Shown: piece after piece, positions 1 through 6,524 of the stretch
Layout of the letters: each line of letters begins with the position of its first letter
Numbering within the stretch: position 1 is the stretch's first letter
Assembly: GCA_018648985.1 (NCBI GenBank)
Contig: JABGOT010000048.1
Location: forward strand, 1 to 7,188
Reading direction: 5' to 3'
DNA: 7,188 bases
From: Candidatus Ruthturnera sp.
Lineage (GTDB): Bacteria; Pseudomonadota; Gammaproteobacteria; PS1; Pseudothioglobaceae
Program-made: the position numbers and the translations under genes
The notes under the pieces: model-generated
Told to the model about the DNA's origin: nothing
Seen by the model: only the letters and a program-made list of their open reading frames with translations
Databases searched by the model: none

Positions 1-8
1 CCTTCCTC
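1..8 (-). promoter_or_regulatory. Possible ribosome-binding site of a gene beyond the left edge
   Basis: Eleven bases after the sucD stop the minus strand reads GAGGAAGG up to the window edge, a strong Shine-Dalgarno match. It suggests that another gene of the suc operon starts just outside the window. An ATG at 14-12 on the minus strand is an alternative start but has no such site in front of it. No terminator hairpin is seen after sucD in the 19 available bases. Confidence 0.3.
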
Positions 9-19
9 AGTCATTAGTA

Positions 20-889
20 TTATTTTAAAATTTCTACTAGGGTGGAGCCCATAGTAGCCGGGGTTGGAGATATTGCCACACCTGCAGCTTCAAGTGCTTT
101 GATTTTATCGATGGCTTTGCCACTGCCACCACTAATCACCGCACCAGCATGACCCATGCGTTTGCCTTTTGGCGCCGTAAGTCCAGCAATGTAAGACACG
201 ATAGGTTTAGACACGTTAGATTTGATATATTCTGCCGCTTCTTCTTCAGCTGAGCCGCCAATTTCACCCACCATGATGATCGATTTGGTTTGTTCATCAG
301 CTTCGAATAATGCCAAGCAATCAATAAAGTTCATGCCTTGAATGGGGTCACCACCAATACCAATACACGTACTTTGCCCCAGGCCGGCTTGCGTGGTTTG
401 GTGTACAGCTTCATAAGTTAACGTACCTGAGCGTGACACCACGCCCACGTTGCCTGCTTGGTGAATATTGCCAGGCATAATACCGAGTTTACACTCATCT
501 GGAGTAATAACGCCTGGGCAATTTGGGCCGATCAAAGTTGAATTTGAATCTTTTAAAATTTCTTTTATTTTAAGCATGTCTTGTACAGGAATGCCTTCAG
601 TAATACAGGCGATTACTGGCATCTCTGCTTCAATAGCTTCGATGATTGAAGCGTAGGCAAAACGCGGTGGTACGTAAATCATGGTGGCATTTGCACCCGT
701 CTCATCCATCGATTCTTTGACTGAGTTAAACACAGGTAAATCTAGGTGAGTTTGTCCGCCCTTGCCTGGCGTTACACCACCCACAAATTGTGTGCCATAA
801 GCGATTGATTGTTCAGAGTGAAAAGTACCTTGCTTGCCAGTAAAGCCTTGAGTAATTACTTTAGTATTTTTATTAATTAATATACTCAT
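20..889 (-). CDS. sucD: Succinyl-CoA synthetase (ligase) subunit alpha
   Basis: This is the alpha subunit of the TCA-cycle enzyme that interconverts succinyl-CoA and succinate with substrate-level ATP or GTP formation in the cytosol. The 289-residue product matches the usual length of the family. Visible landmarks are the N-terminal CoA-binding Rossmann segment with GFTGKQGTFH (residues 15-24), the GPNCPG motif (121-126), the SRSGTLTYE segment (152-160) and the phosphorylated active-site histidine in GHAGAV (His247, the E. coli His246 equivalent in mature numbering). The ATG shares ATGA with the sucC stop codon, so translation is probably coupled, and an AAGGGG ribosome-binding site lies inside the end of sucC. 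All catalytic landmarks are intact and I see no frameshift. Family assignment is essentially certain; the nucleotide used cannot be read from this subunit. Confidence 0.97.
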   Translation of the reverse strand: MSILINKNTKVITQGFTGKQGTFHSEQSIAYGTQFVGGVTPGKGGQTHLDLPVFNSVKESMDETGANATMIYVPPRFAYASIIEAIEAEMPVIACITEGIPVQDMLKIKEILKDSNSTLIGPNCPGVITPDECKLGIMPGNIHQAGNVGVVSRSGTLTYEAVHQTTQAGLGQSTCIGIGGDPIQGMNFIDCLALFEADEQTKSIIMVGEIGGSAEEEAAEYIKSNVSKPIVSYIAGLTAPKGKRMGHAGAVISGGSGKAIDKIKALEAAGVAISPTPATMGSTLVEILK

Positions 890-2058
890 GCTGATACCCC
901 TTTTGCTAATGCTACAATTTTAATAGCTGCCTGAGTGAGGTCTGCTTCAGTGTGGATATCGCAGTCAGAATCATCTAAAAGTTTTAATCCTGCTGGGGCG
1001 TTAGTACCCTCAAGCCTTACAACAATCGGTAGGTTTAGCCCAACCTTTTCAATGGCTTGTAGAATGCCCTCAGCAATTAAATCGCAACGCACAATACCGC
1101 CAAAGATATTAACCAGAACACCTTTAACGTTGGCTTCAGTTTGAATAAGTTCAAAAGCTTTAGCCACACGCTCAGCAGTTGTGCCACCACCCACATCTAA
1201 AAAGTTAGCTGGTGAGCCACCATGGTGCTCAATCAAATCCATAGTCGCCATAGCCAAGCCTGCACCATTCACCATACAGCCAATGGTGCCATCTAGTGAG
1301 ATGTAATTTAGCTGGTGTTCGCTGGCTTCATTTTCTTTTTCATCTTCTTGTGAAGTATCACGTAGCTTAACAATGTCCTCGTGTCGATACAGAGCGTTAT
1401 CGTCAAAATCGATTTTTCCATCAAGCGCCAGCAAATTGTTTTCTGCTGTAGTGATGAGCGGGTTGATTTCAATAAGGCTTACATCTTTAGTGGTGAAAAT
1501 GACGTAAAGACCAATAAGTGCGTTGCTAAATTGTTTGGCAAGATCACCTTCGAGGTTAAGTTTTTCAGCGATTGAAAGGCAATCTTCGGTTGTTAAATTA
1601 CCCAGTGGGTCGACGCCAAATTTAATAATTTTATCGGGTGTTTCAGCAGCCACTTTTTCAATATCCATACCGCCTTCAGTTGAGGCTAACACTGTGATTT
1701 TTTGAGTTTGACGATCAACCAGTAAACCTAAATAAAGCTCGCGTTCAATATTTTGCCCACCTTCAATCAACAACTGATTAATCGGTAAACCCTTGACATC
1801 TGTTTGTGGGGTAATTAAGTTTGAGCCAAACAATTGATTGCAAGCTTTTTCCACTTCTTTAATACTACGACATAAAATTACACCACCACCTTTACCGCGT
1901 CCACCAGCATGCACTTGTGCTTTAACCACCCAAAGTTCACCGCCCAATGATGAGCAAGCATTTTTGGCCTGAGACACATGGTCAATCAGTACTGCTTCAG
2001 GGGTTTTAATATTGAATTGCCTAAACAAGGATTTGGCTTGGTATTCGTGTATATGCAT
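886..2058 (-). CDS. sucC: Succinyl-CoA synthetase (ADP/GDP-forming) subunit beta
   Basis: This is the nucleotide-binding beta subunit that pairs with SucD. At 390 residues it is close to the 388 of E. coli SucC. The N-terminus MHIHEYQAK is the family start, which fixes the ATG. The ATP-grasp domain occupies roughly residues 1-240, with the glycine-rich loop AGGRGKGGG (51-59), Glu107 in the ERELYLG segment, and EINPL (197-201), whose Glu197 is the site II phosphohistidine contact in E. coli. The C-terminal ligase domain shows NGAGLAMATMD (264-274), FLDVGGGTT (286-294), VNIFGGIVRCD (316-326) and RLEGTN (348-353). The gene is followed by sucD with a 4-base overlap. sucA and sucB are not upstream: efp is divergent instead. 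I see no Shine-Dalgarno sequence before the ATG. Whether ADP or GDP is preferred cannot be decided from the sequence by eye. Confidence 0.97.
   Translation of the reverse strand: MHIHEYQAKSLFRQFNIKTPEAVLIDHVSQAKNACSSLGGELWVVKAQVHAGGRGKGGGVILCRSIKEVEKACNQLFGSNLITPQTDVKGLPINQLLIEGGQNIERELYLGLLVDRQTQKITVLASTEGGMDIEKVAAETPDKIIKFGVDPLGNLTTEDCLSIAEKLNLEGDLAKQFSNALIGLYVIFTTKDVSLIEINPLITTAENNLLALDGKIDFDDNALYRHEDIVKLRDTSQEDEKENEASEHQLNYISLDGTIGCMVNGAGLAMATMDLIEHHGGSPANFLDVGGGTTAERVAKAFELIQTEANVKGVLVNIFGGIVRCDLIAEGILQAIEKVGLNLPIVVRLEGTNAPAGLKLLDDSDCDIHTEADLTQAAIKIVALAKGVSA
897..902 (-). promoter_or_regulatory. Ribosome-binding site of sucD
   Basis: The minus strand reads AAGGGG here, seven bases before the sucD ATG and inside the last codons of sucC. 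It supports the chosen sucD start and translation of both subunits from one mRNA. Confidence 0.7.
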
Positions 2059-2110
2059 GAAAAAGTGCGTAAAATGAGATGCTTGAATTTTACACTTAAT
2101 AGGTTAAAAA
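2059..2110. promoter_or_regulatory. Divergent sucC/efp promoter region
   Basis: These 52 bases separate the sucC and efp start codons, so they should hold the promoters for both transcription units. TAAAAT occurs on the plus strand at 2070-2075 and on the minus strand at 2092-2087; each resembles a sigma-70 -10 box pointing toward efp and sucC respectively. I found no good -35 hexamer at 16-18 bases from either. TACACT at 2091-2096 is another weak -10 candidate for efp. Promoter function is inferred from the layout; the exact boxes are uncertain. The only ribosome-binding signal for efp is AGG at 2101-2103, seven bases before its ATG. Confidence 0.5.
2063..2097. repeat. Imperfect inverted repeat in the divergent intergenic region
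   Basis: The left arm AAGTG-CG-TAAAAT (2063-2075) is complementary to the right arm ATTTTA-CACTT (2087-2097) over 11 base pairs, with a 2-base CG bulge in the left arm and an 11-base loop (2076-2086). Each arm contains one of the two TAAAAT hexamers. It could be an operator, a pair of symmetric -10 elements, or a leader hairpin. The pairing is seen directly; any function is inference. Confidence 0.5.
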
Positions 2111-2674
2111 ATGGCGAATTACTCTACCAGTCAATTTAAGAATGGCTTAAAACTAATGCTAGATGGCAACCCTTGTTCAATTATCAATAATGAGATTCGA
2201 AAACCTGGCAAAGGCCAAGCTTCCAACAAGGTTAAGCTAAAGGATTTAATCACAGGAAAGACCTTAGAAAAAACTTTTAAGTCAGGCGAATCTGTAGAGG
2301 GTGCAGATGTAATGGAATTGGATATGCAATATCTGTATAACGATGGTAGTGAATGGAGTTTTATGGATCCCAATACGTTTGATCAATATATGATTAATGA
2401 TAACGCCATGGATGATGTTAGAGGTTATTTGGTAGAGCAAGACATGTGCGTGGTAACGCTTTGGAACGACAACCCAATTTCAGTAACACCGCCTAACCAT
2501 GTAATGCTTGAAGTGGTAGATACCGATCCTGGTCTTAAAGGCGATACTGCGGGTACGGGTGGTAAGCCAGCTACGATGAACACAGGGGTGGTCGTTCAAG
2601 TACCATTATTTATTAGTATTGGAGAGAAGGTGAAAGTAGACACAAGAACAAACGAATATGCGGGAAGAACTTAA
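2111..2674 (+). CDS. efp: Translation elongation factor P
   Basis: EF-P binds ribosomes stalled at consecutive prolines, between the P and E sites, and promotes peptide-bond formation. The 187-residue protein has the standard three-domain layout: an N-terminal KOW-like domain (about 1-65), a first OB domain (about 66-128) and a C-terminal OB domain (about 129-187) carrying the conserved PISVTPP (122-128), VDTDPGLKGDTAGTGGKPAT (136-155) and VPLF (164-167) stretches. The modification loop reads RKPGKGQA, with Lys34 at the position that EpmA beta-lysylates in E. coli, so this is the lysine-type EF-P and not the arginine type modified by EarP. The downstream epmA gene begins inside its last codons. 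The start follows the family N-terminus; its ribosome-binding site is weak (AGG). Length and motifs are complete. Confidence 0.97.
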   Translation: MANYSTSQFKNGLKLMLDGNPCSIINNEIRKPGKGQASNKVKLKDLITGKTLEKTFKSGESVEGADVMELDMQYLYNDGSEWSFMDPNTFDQYMINDNAMDDVRGYLVEQDMCVVTLWNDNPISVTPPNHVMLEVVDTDPGLKGDTAGTGGKPATMNTGVVVQVPLFISIGEKVKVDTRTNEYAGRT

Positions 2675-3533
2675 AAAATATAGCGATTTTTTACAAAAAA
2701 TTCGCCGTTATTTTAACGATCAAAGTGTACTAGAAGTTCAAACACCCGCACTACTCAGCGCCCCAGCTACTGATGTTTATATTGACTCACTGAGTGTGAA
2801 GCTCAACCAAGATATCAATGCAGGGAAAACCCAGTATTTACACACTTCTCCAGAGCTAGAGATGAAGAAACTCTTGGTGAATGGTAGTGGTGATATCTAT
2901 CAAATCTGCGAAGTTTTCCGTGACAATGAGTATGGCGCTCACAACTTTAATGAGTTCGCAATGCTTGAATACTATCGTCTAGACTTTGATAGTCATCAGT
3001 TGATGGATGATATTACTCAGTTATTGAAAGTATTGGGTGTCAAATCCCAAGTAACTAAGTTGTCTTATGCACAAGCTTTTTTCGAGTACGGCGATATTGA
3101 CATTCTTAATACTGATTTCGATGCGCTTAAAATAATTGCTAGAAAACATGACCTAAGTACTGATTTCGAATGGATTGAAGATTTGCAAATCTTACTCTTT
3201 ACGCATTTGATTGAGCCAAAATTAGAAAAACTGCCGCTATGTTTTATTTTCGATTATCCAGCCATGCAGGCTGCTTTGGCTAAAGTAGAGGGCAAAGTAG
3301 CACACCGATTTGAGTTGTATATGAGTGGTGTGGAAATCGCCAATGGCTATGATGAGTTACGCCATGTTGATGAATATAGGGCTGTATTTGAAGAGGAAAT
3401 AGCAAAGCGTGCAATGCTTAAAAAATACACGCCTGATTTAAACAAAGATTATTTAGAGGGTATCCAGCCATCATTACCTAACTGTGCCGGCGTCGCTATT
3501 GGAATGGGTCGATTATTCGCTCAAATAGATTAA
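2658..3533 (+). CDS. epmA: EF-P beta-lysine ligase EpmA (PoxA/GenX), short form
   Basis: EpmA is a class II lysyl-tRNA-synthetase paralogue without an anticodon-binding domain; it activates (R)-beta-lysine and transfers it to Lys34 of EF-P, encoded just upstream. Recognisable parts are motif 1 VLEVQTP (24-30), the LHTSPELEMKKLL segment (61-73), motif 2 around FRDNEYGAHN (87-96) with MLEYYR (102-107), GVEIANGYDEL (224-234) and motif 3 GVAIGMGRL (278-286). Ala280 matches the alanine (Ala298 in E. coli) linked to beta-lysine preference where LysRS has glycine. Oddities: 291 residues against 325 in E. coli, with a shorter N-terminus and a stop five residues after motif 3, losing about 16 C-terminal residues; motif 3 has Gly where E. 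coli has Asp; motif 2 departs from GR-x-HNPEF. No other frame encodes the missing tail. The ATG at 2658 is the only usable start, since an in-frame TAG lies at 2637-2639. It overlaps efp by 17 bases and lacks a clear Shine-Dalgarno. EpmB and EpmC are not in the window. The family is clear; full activity is less so. Confidence 0.9.
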   Translation: MREELKKYSDFLQKIRRYFNDQSVLEVQTPALLSAPATDVYIDSLSVKLNQDINAGKTQYLHTSPELEMKKLLVNGSGDIYQICEVFRDNEYGAHNFNEFAMLEYYRLDFDSHQLMDDITQLLKVLGVKSQVTKLSYAQAFFEYGDIDILNTDFDALKIIARKHDLSTDFEWIEDLQILLFTHLIEPKLEKLPLCFIFDYPAMQAALAKVEGKVAHRFELYMSGVEIANGYDELRHVDEYRAVFEEEIAKRAMLKKYTPDLNKDYLEGIQPSLPNCAGVAIGMGRLFAQID

Positions 3534-3541
3534 AATAAGTC

Positions 3542-5647
3542 ATGATTAAATTTATTTCACTGTTGTTACTTTTAGCGTTACCTGTGCAAGCATTGCAACT
3601 GCTACAGCCAAAAGAAGGCCATGATACAGTCAAACAACATTTAGACGAATCTGTTGACGAACGATCATTGTCTGCCAAACAACTACACACAAAATTAAAA
3701 AAATCTGCCAAAAGTGGCGATGCACGATCACAGTTTAGCCTGGCCAACATGTATCACAAAGGCATTAATGTCAAACAAGATGTTAAGTTGGCTTTTTATT
3801 GGTACACCCAAGTTGCCCAACAGGGATACGCAACAGCTCAATTTAGTTTGGCTGAAGATTACTATTACGGCATAGGTGTCGATCAAGATTTAAAACAAGC
3901 CTTAATCTGGTATGAACAATCTGCCCAGCAAGATTTTGTAGATGCACAATACAAAGCAGCCAAAATGCATCATCAAGGTGAAGCCTCTGCTGTGGATTAT
4001 AATCAAGCTCATTATTGGTATGAGAGAGCGGCTCAACTTGGTTTTGCGCCAGCACAATTAGAATTAGCCAAGCTTTATGAAATAGGTTTAGGCACTGAAA
4101 AAGATTTAAGATTGGCTCAACATTGGTATGAAAAAGCAGCCATACAACTAGATGCTGAAGCGCAATATTATTTGGCAGACTTTTTTGAACGCAAAGGTGA
4201 GCCAATGAAGTCATTGCTCATGTATCAAAAGTCGGCTAATCAAGGGTTTACATTGTCACAGTCTCGTTTATCAGATTTATATAATCGAGGTTATTTGGTT
4301 AATCAGGATGACGCAGCAGCACTTAAATGGGCGCTTTTAGTTGCCGAAAAAGGCGATGTTGATGCGCAGTTTTTATCAGCACAAATTTATCATCAAAGCA
4401 CTCAAATTAAGCGGGATCTGCCTCAAGCACTAAATTGGTACAACAAAGCTGCTGAACAAAATCACCCTCAGGCACAGCATCAATTAGCAACGTTATACGC
4501 AAAAGGCAATGGTGTAGATAAAGACGCCAGTCGAGCTTTACAGCTTTATCAAGCCGCAGCTAATCAGGGCTTGGCCGTATCACAACACGCATTAGCATTG
4601 CGCTATCTGCGAGGAGAAGGCGTAGATAAAGACAACATAAAAGCAGCTGAATGGCTACTAAAATCTGCCAAAGGTGGGTACGCGCCATCGCAATATTTAT
4701 TAGCACTCAGATATAAGTTGGGCCAAGGCGTTGAAAAAGATGCCGAGCAAGAATCTTATTGGTATCAAAAAGCAGCCAATCAAGGCAATATAGAAGCTCG
4801 TTACCATCTGGCTTTATTGTTATTAACAGGCGAAGGCATTGATAAAGATCCAGAAAAAGCACTTTCAATGTTGCTTAATTTGTCAGTACAAGAGCATGCA
4901 TTAGCGCAGTACCAACTGTATAAAATTTACAATCAAGGTGAGATTGTTGGTAGAGACGAAACCTTGGCTAAAGTTTATTTACACAGATCTTCAGAAGGTG
5001 GATATTCTATTGCTCAATTCCAATTAGGCCATCTTTACCAGCAAAAGCAATTATTACAAGACGCGGTTAAATGGTTAGAGCTATCTGCACAAAAAAATTA
5101 CGCACCGGCAAAATTATTATTAGGTGAAGTAAAACTAGCAGCAGATAAAATCGCTGAAGAAAAAGCCAATAGCAATAATATTGAAGTCCTTGAGTCGAAT
5201 GATATTGACTTAGAAACAGCGCAAATTCAACATGATCCAGAGCCTTTAGTTGTTAGTACTGATTTTAATAAACCTAGGCTTAATTTAATTCCTAATGAAA
5301 GTCAAATTGCACAATCATTAGCCGACAACACCAAGGTTATGAGTAATGTTGAAAAATTGGTAATTAGTGCTAAACAAGGCAACCCAATTGCCCAACACAA
5401 CTTAAGTACTTTATTTAGTATTGGTGCATTAGTCCCAAAAGACAATGCAAAGGCCTTTGAGTTAATGCAGGCCGCTGCCAATCAAGGGTTAACTCAATCT
5501 CAAAATTCTTTAGCAATGATGTATATCAACGGTGTTGGTGTTGAGCCTAATTATCAATCTGCTTATTTTTGGGCTAGTAATTCAGCGCGCCAAGGTGATC
5601 AAGAAGGCAGGCAAATTCTAACGCATCTGGTTTCTATTGCAAAGTAG
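3542..5647 (+). CDS. Secreted Sel1-like (TPR-type) repeat protein
   Basis: This 701-residue protein starts with a signal peptide (residues 1-17: lysine at 3, a leucine-rich core, and a VQA cleavage site before Leu18). No lipobox cysteine follows, so it should be soluble in the periplasm or exported. From residue 59 it consists of Sel1-like repeats of 36 residues with the pattern G-x-x-x-AQ-x-x-LA-x-x-Y-x-x-G-x-G-V-x-KD-x-x-x-A-x-x-WY-x-x-AA-x-Q. I count thirteen at 59-518 plus a half repeat at 519-530, a repeat-free polar linker at about 531-605, then two more at 613-648 and 649-684. Repeats at 203-234 and 487-518 lack the four-residue GxGV loop. Such alpha/alpha solenoids are protein-protein scaffolds; in other bacteria they serve envelope, polysaccharide or host-contact roles, but the partner here cannot be told. 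It follows epmA by 8 bases and precedes the ycgN-like gene by 5, so it is likely cotranscribed. No enzymatic motif is visible. Confidence 0.92.
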   Translation: MIKFISLLLLLALPVQALQLLQPKEGHDTVKQHLDESVDERSLSAKQLHTKLKKSAKSGDARSQFSLANMYHKGINVKQDVKLAFYWYTQVAQQGYATAQFSLAEDYYYGIGVDQDLKQALIWYEQSAQQDFVDAQYKAAKMHHQGEASAVDYNQAHYWYERAAQLGFAPAQLELAKLYEIGLGTEKDLRLAQHWYEKAAIQLDAEAQYYLADFFERKGEPMKSLLMYQKSANQGFTLSQSRLSDLYNRGYLVNQDDAAALKWALLVAEKGDVDAQFLSAQIYHQSTQIKRDLPQALNWYNKAAEQNHPQAQHQLATLYAKGNGVDKDASRALQLYQAAANQGLAVSQHALALRYLRGEGVDKDNIKAAEWLLKSAKGGYAPSQYLLALRYKLGQGVEKDAEQESYWYQKAANQGNIEARYHLALLLLTGEGIDKDPEKALSMLLNLSVQEHALAQYQLYKIYNQGEIVGRDETLAKVYLHRSSEGGYSIAQFQLGHLYQQKQLLQDAVKWLELSAQKNYAPAKLLLGEVKLAADKIAEEKANSNNIEVLESNDIDLETAQIQHDPEPLVVSTDFNKPRLNLIPNESQIAQSLADNTKVMSNVEKLVISAKQGNPIAQHNLSTLFSIGALVPKDNAKAFELMQAAANQGLTQSQNSLAMMYINGVGVEPNYQSAYFWASNSARQGDQEGRQILTHLVSIAK

Positions 5648-5652
5648 TGTAA

Positions 5653-6105
5653 ATGACGCATAAGCAAACATCAAATTTTTGGCAAACACTCGCATTGGAT
5701 CAAATGAGCCGAGCTCAATGGGAGTCACTTTGTGATGGTTGTGGTCGTTGTTGTTTGCACAAATTAGAAGACGAAGACACTGATGAAATTTATTTTACCG
5801 ATGTGGCGTGTCGTTATTTAGATGAAGAAACTTGCCAGTGTCCACATTATGAAACACGCCAATCCTTAGTGCCAGACTGCTTAACTATTTACCCTGACTG
5901 GGGCGATAAATTTAATTGGCTTCCTGATACGTGTGCTTATCGGTTATTATCTGAAGGTAAAGATTTGTTTGATTGGCACCCGCTGATCAGTGGCGATAGT
6001 AACTCTGTGCACTTGGCTGGTATTTCTGTACGTGGACGCACTTTTAGAGATGATGAAGTGCAAGAGCAAGATATTTATAAACACGTGATTACTTGGGTAA
6101 ATTGA
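5653..6105 (+). CDS. YcgN-family (UPF0260) cysteine-cluster protein
   Basis: The 150-residue product closely resembles E. coli YcgN along its whole length, with shared stretches such as EWESLCDGCG/QWESLCDGCG, CCLHKL, EDTDEIYFT, TCAYRLL and EGKDL. It belongs to the CxxCxxCC family (YkgJ-like, predicted zinc or iron binding). The cluster is Cys27, Cys30, Cys33 and Cys34, followed by Cys53, Cys61, Cys63, Cys76 and Cys94, nine cysteines that probably bind metal. No signal peptide or membrane segment is present, so it should be cytosolic. Its biochemical role is not established in the family. It starts 5 bases after the Sel1 gene with no obvious Shine-Dalgarno, and its TGA shares a base with the ATG of the next gene (TGATG), which suggests coupled translation. 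Length and cysteine pattern look complete. Confidence 0.93.
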   Translation: MTHKQTSNFWQTLALDQMSRAQWESLCDGCGRCCLHKLEDEDTDEIYFTDVACRYLDEETCQCPHYETRQSLVPDCLTIYPDWGDKFNWLPDTCAYRLLSEGKDLFDWHPLISGDSNSVHLAGISVRGRTFRDDEVQEQDIYKHVITWVN

Positions 6106-6524
6106 TGAATAAAAAAATAGCGTTATTATTGTTACTACTAACCACTAATGTTTTTGCACAGTGGCCACATGAGAATATTTCCCAAGCAGTATTTGCTACT
6201 GATGTGGCTGATAGACAGCCAATCGAGATAATTACTGAAGCAGACAATTCTTTAGGTAAAATCTACTTCTTTACCAATATCCGACATTTGACGGGTGATA
6301 AGATCACTCACCGTTGGATACATAAAGACAAGGTCAAGGCTGAGATTAGTTTTGATATTAAGGGTAAGCGCTGGCGTGTATGGTCAAGTAAAAACCTTTG
6401 GCATACATGGACAGGGCAATGGAAAGTAGAAGTAGTTAATCAAAAAAATGAAATACTACTAACAAAAATATTTGAATTTGGAAAGAACACCCATCAAGTG
6501 GGTACAGGAAAGAGCAATGGATAA
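6105..6524 (+). CDS. Small secreted DUF2914-domain protein
   Basis: This 139-residue protein begins with a classic signal peptide (MNKK, a leucine-rich core, and VFA before Gln19), so it should be periplasmic or exported. The rest looks like one DUF2914-type beta domain: YFFTNIRHLTGDKITHRW (54-71), then KVKAEISFDIKG (76-87), WRVWSSK (90-96) and WTGQWKVEVV (102-111). I recognise the family from these tryptophan-rich motifs; its function is unknown. I chose the ATG at 6105, which overlaps the ycgN-like stop as TGATG, over an in-frame TTG four codons earlier, because the ATG gives a cleaner signal peptide and the usual coupling geometry. The last codons overlap the argG start by 8 bases. The C-terminal tail (about 128-139) is polar and probably outside the domain. 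Confidence 0.82.
   Translation: MNKKIALLLLLLTTNVFAQWPHENISQAVFATDVADRQPIEIITEADNSLGKIYFFTNIRHLTGDKITHRWIHKDKVKAEISFDIKGKRWRVWSSKNLWHTWTGQWKVEVVNQKNEILLTKIFEFGKNTHQVGTGKSNG
6506..6510 (+). promoter_or_regulatory. Ribosome-binding site of argG
   Basis: AGGAA stands six bases before the argG ATG at 6517, inside the end of the DUF2914 gene. It is the clearest Shine-Dalgarno sequence on the plus strand of the window and decides the argG start. Confidence 0.7.

Noticed and set aside
2083..2109. TTGAAT (2083-2088) as the -35 box of an efp promoter with TTAAAA (2104-2109) as -10.
   Set aside because: The spacing is only 15 bases and transcription would start inside the efp coding region, beyond its AGG ribosome-binding site.
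3515..3545. A frameshift restoring the missing EpmA C-terminus.
   Set aside because: Both other plus-strand frames hit stop codons within a few codons and show no resemblance to the family tail, so a single indel here does not explain the short form.
3843..4214. A 123-codon open frame on the minus strand inside the Sel1-repeat gene.
   Set aside because: It mirrors the repetitive coding strand, matches no family I recognise and has no ribosome-binding site; the plus-strand protein explains this region completely.
3716..5593. The Sel1 region as a DNA-level tandem repeat or CRISPR-like array.
   Set aside because: The periodicity is about 108 bases but exists only at the protein level; nucleotide identity between units is low and there are no constant repeats with unique spacers.
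6093..6104. TTG start giving a four-residue longer DUF2914 protein (MGKL before MNKK).
   Set aside because: The ATG at 6105 overlaps the upstream stop as TGATG and gives a standard signal peptide; the TTG has no Shine-Dalgarno and only adds residues before the lysines.
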